Positions 7,441 to 15,802 of a stretch of 33,205 nucleotides of DNA are shown here, piece by piece (the stretch's first letter is position 1; every line of letters begins with the position of its first letter). Source of the DNA: Hydrogenophaga sp. NFH-34 (GTDB taxonomy: Bacteria > Pseudomonadota > Gammaproteobacteria > Burkholderiales > Burkholderiaceae_C); NCBI RefSeq assembly GCF_021401345.1, contig NZ_JACBGE010000036.1:1-33205 (forward strand), read 5' to 3'. The notes under the pieces are model-generated. The model was not told the DNA's origin. It ran no database searches and was given only the letters and a program-made list of their open reading frames with translations. A program made the translations under genes and the position numbers.

Positions 7441-8478
7441 ATGCACACCGTCCGCCTTCTGGTCATCGGTGCCGGCGCCATCGGCCGCACCCACATCGAC
7501 CGCATCCAGCGCACCCCCGGGCTGACCCTGGCCGGCATCGCCGACCCGTCGGACGCCGGCCGCCAGCTCGCCGAGTCCCTGGGCGTGGACTGGGCACCCG
7601 ACCACCTCGGCGCCCTCGAACGCTTCCAGCCACAGGGTGCCGTCGTCGCCACACCCAACCCGGCCCACGTGCCCATGGCCCTGGACTGCCTGGCGCGCGG
7701 TGTCGCGGCGCTGGTCGAAAAACCGGTCGCCGACGCGGTGGCCGAGGCCCAGCAACTGGTCGACGCACAGGCCACCACCGGCGTGCCGGTGCTGGTGGGA
7801 CACCACCGCCGCCACAACCCGATCAACCGGCAGGCGCGCGAGACCATCGCCAGCGGCCGGCTCGGCCGCATCGTCGGCGCCAACGCCATGGCCTGCTTCT
7901 ACAAACCGCAGGGTTATTTCGACATGGCCTGGCGACGCGAGCCCGGCGGCGGCCCGGTGCTGATCAACCTGATCCACGAAATCGACATGCTGCGCTTCCT
8001 GTGCGGCGAGATCACCCAGGTGCAGGCACTCGCCAGCAACGCGGTGCGCGGCTTCGCGGTGGAGGACACGGCGGGCGCCCTGCTCCGCTTTGCCAGCGGC
8101 GCGCTCGGCACGCTGCTGCTGTCCGACACCGCGGTCGCGCCCTGGTGCTGGGATTTCTGCGCCAGCGAACAGGACCAGTACCCGCGCCAGGATCTCAACA
8201 CCTTGTTCATCGCCGGCACCGAGGGCTCGCTCTCGCTGCCCGACCTTTCCCTCTGGCACTACGAGGGCGAGCGCCACTGGCACCACCCGATCACGCGCGA
8301 GCAACGCACCGCCCTGAAGGCCGACCCGTACACGCGCCAGTTGCTGCATTTCGCCGCCGTGATCTGCGGCGAAGAGGCCCCGCTGTGCAGCGCGCTGGAC
8401 GGCCTGCGCACCCTGCAGGCCACGCGCGCCGTGCTCGACGCGGCCGCCAGCGGCACCGCGGTTTCCTGTACCGTCTGA
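7441..8478 (+). CDS. Gfo/Idh/MocA-family NAD(P)-dependent oxidoreductase
   Basis: 345 aa. The Rossmann domain starts LLVIGAGAIGRTHIDRI (about residues 6-22), followed by GIADPS at the second strand end and the catalytic-type EKP motif (VEKPVADAV, about 92-100). The C-terminal half has GGGPVLINLIHEIDML, which matches the family's GGxLxDxxxHxxD catalytic stretch, with His kept but the preceding Asp replaced by Asn. Family members oxidise sugars, inositols or other polyol rings. A ring-hydroxyl oxidation fits the context, but the substrate is unknown. It starts 18 bases after its predicted transcription start and is followed after 29 bases by the IclR gene, so the two are probably one transcript with the flavoprotein at 9360. 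Confidence 0.92.
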   Translation: MHTVRLLVIGAGAIGRTHIDRIQRTPGLTLAGIADPSDAGRQLAESLGVDWAPDHLGALERFQPQGAVVATPNPAHVPMALDCLARGVAALVEKPVADAVAEAQQLVDAQATTGVPVLVGHHRRHNPINRQARETIASGRLGRIVGANAMACFYKPQGYFDMAWRREPGGGPVLINLIHEIDMLRFLCGEITQVQALASNAVRGFAVEDTAGALLRFASGALGTLLLSDTAVAPWCWDFCASEQDQYPRQDLNTLFIAGTEGSLSLPDLSLWHYEGERHWHHPITREQRTALKADPYTRQLLHFAAVICGEEAPLCSALDGLRTLQATRAVLDAAASGTAVSCTV

Positions 8479-8507
8479 GGTTTTCCTGCACCCACGGAAC
8501 ACCCACC

Positions 8508-9341
8508 ATGAACGGCGTCCTCGAACGAACCCTCGGCATCCTCGAACTGCTGTCGCAACACGGCGAAGGCATGGAGCTGGCCGCGATTGCCGACCGGCTT
8601 GACATCCCGCGCAGCGGTGTGCACCGTCTGCTGGCCGACCTGGTGCGGCTGGGCTATGTGCGCCAGACCCGCGGCCATGGCGACTACCTGCTGACCACCA
8701 AGCTGGTGAGTATGGGGCTGTCCTACCTGAGCAACTCCGGCATCGTGGACATCGCGCAGCCGCTGCTCAACCAGTTGGCCGAGGTTTCGGGTGAACTGGT
8801 GCGCCTGTCGGTCGTCGATGGTGAGCGCCTGACCTGGGTGGCCCGTGCCCAGGGCGCCCGCCAGGGCCTGCGCTACGACCCGGACATGGGCTCCGACGCA
8901 CGCCTGTCCTGCTCGTCCTCCGGCTGGGCCTGGATGTCCACGCTCAGCGACGACGCCGCACTCGCCCTGGTCGCCAAACAAGGGCTCGGCGCGCCCGAAC
9001 AGTTCGGCCCCAAAGCGCCCACCAGCCTGCAGGCGGTGCTCGACGCCGTGCACCAGACGCGCGAGCAAGGCTACAGCCTCACGGTGGACACCTACAGCCT
9101 GGGCCTGTCGGCCATGTCGGCACCCGTGCGTTTTGCCGGCCAGCCCGCCATCGGCGTGCTCACCATCGCCGGCCCGACGGTGCGCTTCACCGCCGAACGC
9201 ATGCAGTCGCTGGTGCCCGAGCTGCTGTCCATCGCGGCCCAGTTGGCCGCCGCCAGCGGCGCTTCGCCCTTCTTCAACCTCACGGCCGAGACCGCCGCCC
9301 CGGGCGACGTCAAAGGCCGCAAGCCCATCTACGCCGTCTGA
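8508..9341 (+). CDS. IclR-family transcriptional regulator no. 1
   Basis: 277 aa from the ATG at 8508. A winged helix-turn-helix occupies about residues 5-65 (LERTLGILELLSQH, then LAAIADRLDIPRSGVHRLLA). The IclR effector domain follows, with GELVRLSVVDGERLTWVARA and YDPDMGSDARLSCSSSG. It is a close paralogue of the IclR at 25476: long stretches match, for example TTKLVS, SGIVD and RYDPDMG, while the recognition helices differ (PRSGVHRLLADL versus PLSACHRLLAEL). IclR proteins bind small organic acids and act as repressors or activators of nearby catabolic genes. Position inside the MocA-flavoprotein transcript suggests it regulates the divergent promoter pair at 7356-7416. The C-terminal tail of about 30 residues is longer than usual. 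Confidence 0.94.
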   Translation: MNGVLERTLGILELLSQHGEGMELAAIADRLDIPRSGVHRLLADLVRLGYVRQTRGHGDYLLTTKLVSMGLSYLSNSGIVDIAQPLLNQLAEVSGELVRLSVVDGERLTWVARAQGARQGLRYDPDMGSDARLSCSSSGWAWMSTLSDDAALALVAKQGLGAPEQFGPKAPTSLQAVLDAVHQTREQGYSLTVDTYSLGLSAMSAPVRFAGQPAIGVLTIAGPTVRFTAERMQSLVPELLSIAAQLAAASGASPFFNLTAETAAPGDVKGRKPIYAV

Positions 9342-9359
9342 CGGCGCTCACCCCTGTTC

Positions 9360-11093
9360 ATGTCCGAGCGATCACCCGACACTGCCCTTTCCTGTGATCT
9401 TCTGGTGATCGGCTCCGGCGCCGGCGGCCTGGCCGCCGCCGTGACGGCCGCCCACCTCGGACTGAACGTCATCGTCGCCGAAAAAGACGCCCAGTTCGGC
9501 GGCACCACCGCGTGGTCGGGCGGCTGGATGTGGCTGCCCCGCAACCCACTCGCGGTCGAGGCCGGCATCACCGAGCCCATCGACGAGCCGCTGGCCTACC
9601 TGCGCCACGAACTCGGCGACCGCTTCGATGAAGCCCGCGCGCGCACCTTCCTGGAAGCGGCGCCGCGCATGGTGGAGTTCTTCCGCTCGAAGACCGCCCT
9701 GCGCTTCATCGACGGCAACGCCATCCCCGATTTCCACGGCCGCACGCCCCACGCCGCGCTCGGCGGCCGCTCGCTCTGCGCCGCCCCGTTCGACGGCCGG
9801 CGCCTGGGTGGCCGCATCGCCGACCTCAAGCCGGCCCTGCCCGAGACCACGCTGTGGGGCATGGGGATCGCCTCGGGCGCCGAACTGCGCCACTTCCTCA
9901 ACGCCATGCGCCAGCCGGCCTCGTTCTGGTACGTCACGAAACGCGTGCTGGCGCACTGGAAAGACCTGCTGGTCCACCGCCGGGGCATGCGTCTGGTCAA
10001 CGGCAATGCCCTGGTCGCGGCGCTGGCCACCTCGGCCCTCGAAGCCGGCGTGCAGATTCGCACCGCCAGCCCGGCGCGCCGGCTCCTGCGCGACGGCGAG
10101 CGCGTGACCGGCGCGGTGCTCGCCACCCCGGACGGAACCGTCGACGTGCACGCGCGCTGCGGTGTGCTGCTGGCCTGCGGCGGCTTCCCGCACGACAGCG
10201 CCCGCAAGGCCGCGCTGTTGCCGCACGCGCCCACCGGCAAAGAGCATTGGTCCGCCGCCTCGCCCGGCAACACCGGCGACGGCCTGCGCCTGGGCGAAAG
10301 CGCTGGCGGCCAGGTCGGCACCACCGCGCTGCAGGCCGCCGCGCTGGCGCCGGTTTCCCTGGTGCCGCGCCCCGACGGCTCGTTCGCCCACTTCCCGCAC
10401 CTGATCGAGCGCGCCAAACCCGGCCTGATCATGGTGCGTGCCAACGGCCAACGGTTCACCAACGAGGCCGACTCGTACCACGACGTGATGCAGGCGCTGA
10501 TCCAGGCCACCCCTGCCGGTCAGCCGGTGCAGGCCTGGCTGGTCTGCGACCATCACTTCATGCGCCACTACGGCCTGGGCGCCGCCAAACCCGCTCCCAT
10601 GCCTCTGGGCCCGATGCTGGCCAACGGGTATGTGAAACGCGGCCGCACCCTGCCCGAACTGGCCCGCGCCTGCGGCATCGCGGCCGACGGCCTGGAGCGC
10701 ACCGTGCAGCGCTACAACGCCATGGTCAGCACGGGCAAGGATGCCGACTTCGCCAAGGGGGAAACGCCCTACAACCGCATCCAGGGCGATGCCGCCTTCG
10801 CCGCCGAACGCGGTTGGCCCAACCCCTGCATGGGGCCGGTCGAACGCGGCCCGTTCTACGCCGTGCGCATCGTCGCCGGCAGCCTGGGCACCTTCGCCGG
10901 GCTGCAGGTCAACGCCAGCGCCCAGGTGCTCGACGCCACGGGCCAGCCCATCCCCGGCCTCTACGCGGGCGGCAACGACATGGATTCCATGATGGCCGGC
11001 CACTACCCCGCAGGCGGCATCACGCTCGGCCCCGCCATGACCTTCGGCTGGATCGCCGCGCACCACGCAGCCGGCCACCCCCTTCCCCTCTGA
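9360..11093 (+). CDS. FAD-dependent oxidoreductase, 3-ketosteroid-delta1-dehydrogenase-like (KstD-like no. 2)
   Basis: 577 aa. FAD motif CDLLVIGSGAGGLAAAVTAA (about residues 12-31), then EKDAQFGGTTAWSGGWMWLP, the hallmark start of KstD-type flavoproteins. The C-terminus has GLYAGGNDMDSMMAGHYPAGG then ITLGPAMTFGWIAA. Tyr549 and Gly553 in YPAGG match the Tyr487/Gly491 pair of KstD1 more closely than the first paralogue does. No clear ribosome site precedes the ATG, but the gene starts 18 bases after the IclR stop and could be translationally coupled. The enzyme family desaturates carbons next to a ring ketone. Two paralogues in one cluster could act in successive ring desaturations, as known for 4-oxocyclohexanecarboxylate aromatisation; the actual substrate is unproven. 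Confidence 0.92.
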   Translation: MSERSPDTALSCDLLVIGSGAGGLAAAVTAAHLGLNVIVAEKDAQFGGTTAWSGGWMWLPRNPLAVEAGITEPIDEPLAYLRHELGDRFDEARARTFLEAAPRMVEFFRSKTALRFIDGNAIPDFHGRTPHAALGGRSLCAAPFDGRRLGGRIADLKPALPETTLWGMGIASGAELRHFLNAMRQPASFWYVTKRVLAHWKDLLVHRRGMRLVNGNALVAALATSALEAGVQIRTASPARRLLRDGERVTGAVLATPDGTVDVHARCGVLLACGGFPHDSARKAALLPHAPTGKEHWSAASPGNTGDGLRLGESAGGQVGTTALQAAALAPVSLVPRPDGSFAHFPHLIERAKPGLIMVRANGQRFTNEADSYHDVMQALIQATPAGQPVQAWLVCDHHFMRHYGLGAAKPAPMPLGPMLANGYVKRGRTLPELARACGIAADGLERTVQRYNAMVSTGKDADFAKGETPYNRIQGDAAFAAERGWPNPCMGPVERGPFYAVRIVAGSLGTFAGLQVNASAQVLDATGQPIPGLYAGGNDMDSMMAGHYPAGGITLGPAMTFGWIAAHHAAGHPLPL

Positions 11094-11111
11094 CTTCCAC
11101 AAGGACGACCC

Positions 11112-11738
11112 ATGTTCTACGAACTCGCCACCCTGACCCTGCCTTTCGGCACCGTCGGCACCGCCGCCCAGAACGTGCAGGCTTTCTGCACCGCGCCCGA
11201 GGCCCAGGGCGAACTGCTGGCCTGCTGGTTCACCGACATCGGCCCACTCAACCAGATGATCGTGCTGCGCGGTTTTGCCGATCTGGCCAGCCTCCAGACC
11301 GAACGCGAGCGCACGCAGAAAAGCGCTTCGCCCTTCGGCTGCGGCGAGATCTTCCAGAAGCTGGAGCAGCACAGCTACCAAGGGTTCCCGTGGATGAAGC
11401 CGGTGCGCCCCAGCGCCGACAGCGGCATCAGCGGCCCGGTCTACGAGATCCGCACCTACGGCATCAAGCCGGGCGGCGTGCAAGCCACCATCGACCTGTG
11501 GGAACAGTACGTGCCGCCGCGCGAAAAGCTCTCGCCCTGCGTGGTCGCGATGGTCGCGCTCGACGGTCCGCTGCGCTTCACCAACATCTGGGCCTACCCC
11601 ACGCTGGACGCGCGCAGCAAGGCCCGCGCCGACGCGGTGGCCCAAGGCATCTGGCCGCCCAAGGGCGGACCGGCGCACCTGACCACCGACATGGTCTCGA
11701 CCATCGCGCTGCCGACCGCCGTCTCCCCGCTGAAATAA
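11112..11738 (+). CDS. NIPSNAP-family protein (two ferredoxin-like halves)
   Basis: 208 aa. The second half has YEIRTYGIKPGGVQATIDLW (about residues 112-131) and a later FTNIWAYPTLDARSKARADA, which are the NIPSNAP signature pieces. The first half (residues 1-95, from MFYELATLTLPFG) repeats the same pattern more loosely, ending with a DLASLQTERER helix. AAGGACG precedes the ATG. NIPSNAP proteins are dimeric alpha/beta-barrel folds of mostly unknown function, often found beside catabolic oxidoreductases. Here it sits 18 bases after the KstD-like gene, so a helper or isomerase-like role in the same step is possible but not shown. Confidence 0.88.
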   Translation: MFYELATLTLPFGTVGTAAQNVQAFCTAPEAQGELLACWFTDIGPLNQMIVLRGFADLASLQTERERTQKSASPFGCGEIFQKLEQHSYQGFPWMKPVRPSADSGISGPVYEIRTYGIKPGGVQATIDLWEQYVPPREKLSPCVVAMVALDGPLRFTNIWAYPTLDARSKARADAVAQGIWPPKGGPAHLTTDMVSTIALPTAVSPLK

Positions 11739-11740
11739 GA

Positions 11741-11831
11741 CCACCCCCATCGCTGGCTGGCTGCGCCCAGCCGCCCCGCCCCTCAAGGGGAAACACCAGC
11801 GGCCCGGCAAAGCCGGTTCCGCGGTGTTCTC
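11741..11831. repeat. Intergenic GC-rich hairpin repeat, copy A
   Basis: It contains an ACCCCC start, a CTGGCTG...CGCCCAG hairpin, CCCCTCAAGGGG (11779-11790), then GGCCCGGCAAAGCCGG and CGCGGTGTTCT. The same order of elements recurs at 12763-12840 and 17653-17750. Such dispersed elements are common between genes in Comamonadaceae. They lie between same-strand genes, so they may modulate read-through. Confidence 0.6.
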
Positions 11832-11860
11832 GGCCTCAGACACCTTGCTCCGGATCCACC

Positions 11861-12664
11861 ATGCGCCCCTACTCATTGGCTTACCTGAACGCCCACCGCT
11901 GCACACCCCCTGAAGCCGTTCGCGTGGCCGCGGCCACGGGCTACCAGTTCGCCGGCCTGCGCCTGTGGCCCAACGGCCCCAGCGCGCCGCAACAGTTCCT
12001 GATCGACCGGCCCGACGTGCTGCGCGAGACGCTGGCCGCCATGGCCGACACCGGCGTCGGCATCTTCGACGTGGAGATCATCCGCATCGGCGACAGCTTC
12101 GATCCGCACACCTGGGACTCGCTCTACGACGCCTGCGCTGCCCTGAAGGCCAAGGCCATCCTGGTCGCCGGCGACGACACCAACGAAGCGCGGCTGACCG
12201 AAAACTACGCCCGCCTGTGCGAGGTGATGGCGCCCTACGGCCTCACGGCCGACCTGGAGTTCATGCCCTGGACCGCCGTGAAGGACGCCAACACCGCGCT
12301 GCGCGTGGTGCAGAACGCCGGCATGCCGGCCAACGCCGGCATCCTGGTCGACGCGCTGCACTTTGGCCGCTCGACCACCACGCTGGACGACATCCGCGCC
12401 CTCCCGCGGCAGTTGCTGCACTACGCACAGATCTGCGACGCCACCGCTGGCACGCACTTCAGCACCGAAGACATGATCCACACCGCGCGCTGCGCACGCC
12501 TGCTGCCGGGTGAGGGGAACATCGACGTGCGGGGCCTGTTCGCCGCCCTGCCCGCCGACCTGCCGGTGAGCGTCGAGGTGGTGCACCACGAGCGCGAGAA
12601 AACCGCCGACCCGACGCAATGGGCCGCCACCTGCCTGGCCGCCAGCCGGCCGTTCACGGGCTGA
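11861..12664 (+). CDS. Sugar phosphate isomerase/epimerase-type TIM-barrel protein no. 1
   Basis: 267 aa. The sequence fits the xylose-isomerase-like TIM barrel (AP_endonuc_2 family). The four metal ligands expected in this family can be placed: Glu in ADLEFMPWTAV, Asp in GILVDALHFGRS, Gln in YAQICDATAG and Glu in SVEVVHHERE. Members include sugar epimerases, inosose dehydratase and 3-dehydroshikimate dehydratase (AsbF/QuiC). All act on polyhydroxy carbonyl compounds with a divalent metal. With aroQ- and aroE-like genes around, a dehydratase or isomerase acting on a hydroxylated ring acid is the best guess. A second family member lies at 30298. The start codon follows repeat copy A; its ribosome site is weak. 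Confidence 0.88.
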   Translation: MRPYSLAYLNAHRCTPPEAVRVAAATGYQFAGLRLWPNGPSAPQQFLIDRPDVLRETLAAMADTGVGIFDVEIIRIGDSFDPHTWDSLYDACAALKAKAILVAGDDTNEARLTENYARLCEVMAPYGLTADLEFMPWTAVKDANTALRVVQNAGMPANAGILVDALHFGRSTTTLDDIRALPRQLLHYAQICDATAGTHFSTEDMIHTARCARLLPGEGNIDVRGLFAALPADLPVSVEVVHHEREKTADPTQWAATCLAASRPFTG

Positions 12665-12762
12665 ACACCCCTGCGCCGATCGCCATGAGGAATTCCCGCC
12701 AACACCTGTCGCGCCTGCCGTTTTTCTTCGGGGCGCGCTGGTTCAGCAGTGCCTGATGGGCG

Positions 12763-12840
12763 CACCCCCGCGCCGCGTTGCGGCACCCCCTCCAGGGGGG
12801 CGACACCTGCCGGCCGGCGGAGCCGGACCGGTGGTGTCCT
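12763..12840. repeat. Intergenic GC-rich hairpin repeat, copy B
   Basis: Same order as copies A and C: ACCCCC, a GCGCCGCGTTGCGGC hairpin, ACCCCCTCCAGGGGGG, GACACC, CCGGCGGAGCCGG and GGTGGTGTCCT. It fills much of the 237-bp gap before the acyl-CoA dehydrogenase gene. No other feature was recognised in that gap except a lone CTGGTTC at 12738-12744, matching the TetR half-site. Confidence 0.6.
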
Positions 12841-12901
12841 GGGTTCAGTCACCGCACTCCCCGCGGTGGACTGACGGCTCACATCCCATCTGAAAGACAC
12901 T

Positions 12902-14065
12902 ATGGACTTCTCTCTCAACGACGAACAGAAAATGATGATCGACACCGTGCGTCGATTCATCGCCGAAGAACTCAAACCCCTCGAAGACGAGGTGGAGAAC
13001 ACCGGCGCGCTGCCCCAGGACAAGGCGCTCGCCATCCACACCAAGGCCAAGGCCCTGGGCCTGTATGGCATGAACATGCCGGCCGAACTCGGTGGCGGCG
13101 GCCTGTCGAACCTGGACCGCATCCTGTGCGAGGAACAGTTCGGCCACACCACCGACATCCTGATCCGCCGCGCCTTCGGCAACGTCTACGAGCCGCTGCT
13201 GCACTGCAAGGGTGAGCAGGTCGAGCGCTGGCTCAAGCCCGCCATCGAAGGCACGCGCACCTGCGCCATCACCATCACCGAATCGGGTGCCGGTTCGGAC
13301 GCGGCCGGCATCAAGACCCACGCCAAGCGCAACGAGCAAGGCCAGTGGGTGCTCAACGGCGCCAAACACTTCATCAGCGACGGTGAGTGGAGCGACTTCT
13401 TCCTGGTCTCGGCCAAGACCGGCGAGAAGGAGATCAGCATGTTCATGGTCGACAAGGGCCTGCCCGGCTTCACCGTCGGCAAGGACCAGAAGATGATGGG
13501 CATCCGCGGCACGCCCCACCTCGAACTCTTCTTCGACAACGTGGTGCTGGAAGACGCCGCCCTGCTGGGTGAACAGGGCCAGGGCTTCAAGTTGGCCATG
13601 GGCGCGCTGAACGTGGTGCGCCTGGCCCAGGTGGGCGCGCGCGCCGTGGGCAAGGCCACGCACGTGTGCGAGCTGATGCTGGAATACGCCAACGACCGCA
13701 AGCAGTTCAACACCCGCATCGGCGACTTCCAGATGGTTCAGCAGATGCTGGCCGACAGCGTGATCGAGATCAACGCCGCGCGCTGGATGGTCTACCACGC
13801 CGCCTGGATGCTGGACCAGGGCCTGGACGCCCGCGAACAGATCGCCATGGTCAAGGTGCACGCGGCCGAGACACTGGGCCGCGTGGTGGACCGCGCAGTG
13901 CAAATCTTCGGCGGCATGGGTTTCTGCAAGGAGCTGCCGATCGAACGCTACTACCGCGACGCGCGCATCTACCGGATCTTCGATGGCACGTCGGAAATTC
14001 ACCGCGGGGTGATTGCCAAGTCGGCGCTCAAGAAGGGTGCGCAACTCTTCGATGTGAACCGCTGA
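12902..14065 (+). CDS. Acyl-CoA dehydrogenase with Asp at the usual catalytic Glu position
   Basis: 387 aa, normal length. The N-terminal helical domain starts MDFSLNDEQKMMIDTVRRF. The FAD/substrate stretch AITITESGAGSDAAGIKT is at about 121-138, and the middle beta domain has GAKHFISDGEW. The C-terminus has DRKQFNTRIGDFQMVQQMLA, AVQIFGGMGF and YYRDARIYRIFDGTSEIHR. In short- and medium-chain enzymes the catalytic base is the Glu of YEGTS; here it is Asp361 (codon GAT at 13982). Asp at this spot is known in ACAD10/11-like branches, so it need not abolish activity. The reaction expected is alpha,beta-desaturation of an acyl-CoA. The following CoA-transferase could supply the CoA ester, and an alicyclic or branched acyl-CoA is likely. 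Confidence 0.95.
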   Translation: MDFSLNDEQKMMIDTVRRFIAEELKPLEDEVENTGALPQDKALAIHTKAKALGLYGMNMPAELGGGGLSNLDRILCEEQFGHTTDILIRRAFGNVYEPLLHCKGEQVERWLKPAIEGTRTCAITITESGAGSDAAGIKTHAKRNEQGQWVLNGAKHFISDGEWSDFFLVSAKTGEKEISMFMVDKGLPGFTVGKDQKMMGIRGTPHLELFFDNVVLEDAALLGEQGQGFKLAMGALNVVRLAQVGARAVGKATHVCELMLEYANDRKQFNTRIGDFQMVQQMLADSVIEINAARWMVYHAAWMLDQGLDAREQIAMVKVHAAETLGRVVDRAVQIFGGMGFCKELPIERYYRDARIYRIFDGTSEIHRGVIAKSALKKGAQLFDVNR

Positions 14066-14092
14066 CATCCCTTCGTTGAACGAGATCTGAGC

Positions 14093-14134
14093 GGCGGCCG
14101 ACGATTTCTGGTACCCCAGCATGAGGAGGCCGCC
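14093..14134. promoter_or_regulatory. Hairpin between acyl-CoA dehydrogenase and CoA-transferase genes
   Basis: GGCGGCC (14093-14099) pairs with GGCCGCC (14128-14134), enclosing a smaller CTGG/CCAG hairpin (14108-14119). There is no T run. It lies mid-operon and could tune relative expression. A further palindrome GAAATGATTTC follows at 14157-14167. Confidence 0.4.
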
Positions 14135-14188
14135 ACAGGCATTCGTCGGTGCGAGCGAAATGATTTCACGAATATCAAAGAGACAACC

Positions 14189-15763
14189 ATGAGCAAATTC
14201 ATGACCGCTGCAGAAGCAGCGAACCTGATCAAGGACGGCGACACCGTGGGCCTGATGGGCGGCGGGGGCGGCCTGGTGGAAGCCACGCACGTGTTCGAGG
14301 CGGTGCAGGCGCGTTACCTGTCCACCCAGCAGCCGCGCCACCTGACGGTGATGCACGCCCTGGGCATCGGCGACAAGAAGACCAAGGGCATGAACTGCTT
14401 CGCGCACGAAGGCCTGGTGAAGAAAGTCATCGGCGGCCACTGGGTCTGGTCACCCGCCATGCAGCAACTCGCGCTGTCCAACAAGATCGAGGCCTATATC
14501 CTGCCCGGCGGCGTGAGCAGCCAGCTCATGCGCGAGATCGGTGCGGGCCGGCCGGGTCTGATCAGCCACATCGGCCTGGGCACGGTCTGCGACCCGCGCT
14601 TCGGTGGCGGCCGCATGAACGACGCGGCCCATGAAGACCTGGCCGAGGTCATCACCATCGCCGGGCGCGAGTGGCTGCGCTACAAGCCCTTCCCCATCCA
14701 CGTCGCCATCGTGCGCGCCAGCGCCGCCGACGAGGACGGCAACATCAGCTTCGAGCACGAGGCGGCCAACCTCGACGCCCAGTCGCTCGCGCTCGCCGCG
14801 CGCAACAGCGGCGGCACGGTGATCGTGCAGGTCAAGGAACGCCTGCCCAAGGGTTCGCTCAAGGCGCGCGAAGTGCGCATTCCCTCGGCCTGGGTCGACG
14901 CCATCGTGGTCGACCCGGACCAGCAGACCAGCTACGCGATTCCCTTCGACCCGGCCTTCAGCGGCGAACTGACCGGCGCGGCCCGCGCGGCCAGCGAGGC
15001 CGAGGACCATGCGCGCGAAGTGGCCGCCACGCAGGAAGCGTTCAGCGAGCGCCAGGCCGTGGCGCGCCGTGCCGCGGTGGAGCTGTTCAACACCGGCAAG
15101 GCCCGGCCCGTCATCAACTACGGCGTGGGCGTGCCCGACGCGGTGGCCAAGCTGATCGCGGCGCGCAACGAGCAGCACCGCATCTACCAGACCATCGAAC
15201 ACGGCACCTACGGCGGCACGCTGATGGACGGCGTGCTGTTCGGCTACGCGCGCAACGCCACCGCCATGCTCGACGCCGCGACGCAGTTCGACTTTTACGG
15301 CGGCGGCGGGCTGGACGTGGCCTGCCTCGGTTTCGGCGAGCTGGACGAAGAAGGCAGTGTCAACGTCTCGCGCCTGGGCGGCGTCACCGTCGGCCCCGGC
15401 GGCTTCATCGACATCGCACAGAACGCGAAGAAGGTGGTGTTCTGCGGCACGCTGGCGGCCAAGGGCGTGAAGCTGGCCACCGGCGACGGCCAGATGCGCG
15501 TGCTGCAGCAGGGCGCGGTGCAGAAGCTCGTGAAGCAGGTCGACCAGATCACCTTCAGCGGCCCGCAGGGTCTGGTGCGCGGCCAGGAAGTGCTCTACCT
15601 GACCGAACGCGGCAGCTTCCGCCTCACCCCCGAAGGCGTCGAGCTGTTCGAGATCGCGCCCGGCATCGACCTGCAGCGCGACATCCTCGACCAGATGGCC
15701 TTCACCCCACGCGTGGCGGCCGATCTGAAGGTGATGGACGCGGCGCACTTCCTGGCCGCCTGA
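14189..15763 (+). CDS. Acyl-CoA:carboxylate CoA-transferase (family I, YdiF/propionate CoA-transferase-like)
   Basis: 524 aa, the length of single-chain YdiF/Pct enzymes in which the alpha and beta halves are fused. The alpha half starts MSKFMTAAEAANLIKDGDTVG and has GLMGGGGG. The beta half has INYGVGVPDAVA (about 310-321) and YQTIEHGTYGG, where the Glu matches the catalytic Glu that forms the glutamyl-CoA thioester, then FDFYGGGGLDVACLGFGELD. The enzyme moves CoA between a donor such as acetyl- or succinyl-CoA and a free carboxylate. No acyl-CoA ligase is seen in the window, so this enzyme may activate the imported acid for the acyl-CoA dehydrogenase 123 bp upstream. A TetR gene follows. Confidence 0.94.
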   Translation: MSKFMTAAEAANLIKDGDTVGLMGGGGGLVEATHVFEAVQARYLSTQQPRHLTVMHALGIGDKKTKGMNCFAHEGLVKKVIGGHWVWSPAMQQLALSNKIEAYILPGGVSSQLMREIGAGRPGLISHIGLGTVCDPRFGGGRMNDAAHEDLAEVITIAGREWLRYKPFPIHVAIVRASAADEDGNISFEHEAANLDAQSLALAARNSGGTVIVQVKERLPKGSLKAREVRIPSAWVDAIVVDPDQQTSYAIPFDPAFSGELTGAARAASEAEDHAREVAATQEAFSERQAVARRAAVELFNTGKARPVINYGVGVPDAVAKLIAARNEQHRIYQTIEHGTYGGTLMDGVLFGYARNATAMLDAATQFDFYGGGGLDVACLGFGELDEEGSVNVSRLGGVTVGPGGFIDIAQNAKKVVFCGTLAAKGVKLATGDGQMRVLQQGAVQKLVKQVDQITFSGPQGLVRGQEVLYLTERGSFRLTPEGVELFEIAPGIDLQRDILDQMAFTPRVAADLKVMDAAHFLAA

Positions 15764-15774
15764 GGAATCGCCGG

Positions 15775-15802
15775 CTGGTTCTATACTGGCCGAATGAACC
15801 AG
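15775..15802. promoter_or_regulatory. Palindrome over the TetR start, with -10 box; candidate autoregulatory operator
   Basis: CTGGTTC (15775-15781) and GAACCAG (15796-15802) are perfect 7-base inverted arms around a good -10 box, TATACT (15782-15787). Transcription would begin about 7 bases later, at or next to the A of the ATG at 15794, giving a leaderless or nearly leaderless message. The -35 region is poor. TetR proteins commonly bind such palindromes at their own promoter. The same heptamer recurs in the dctP promoter. Confidence 0.5.

Noticed and set aside
4777..11093. Steroid degradation cluster because of two KstD-like genes
   Set aside because: No ring-cleavage, Ksh oxygenase, side-chain or Mce-type genes are present; the neighbours are quinate/shikimate-type enzymes.
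9372..11906. A very long open frame on the minus strand opposite the flavoprotein and NIPSNAP genes
   Set aside because: It is antisense to well-supported genes, has low-complexity Gly/Ala/Arg/His-rich translation and matches no family. Such frames are expected in high-GC DNA.
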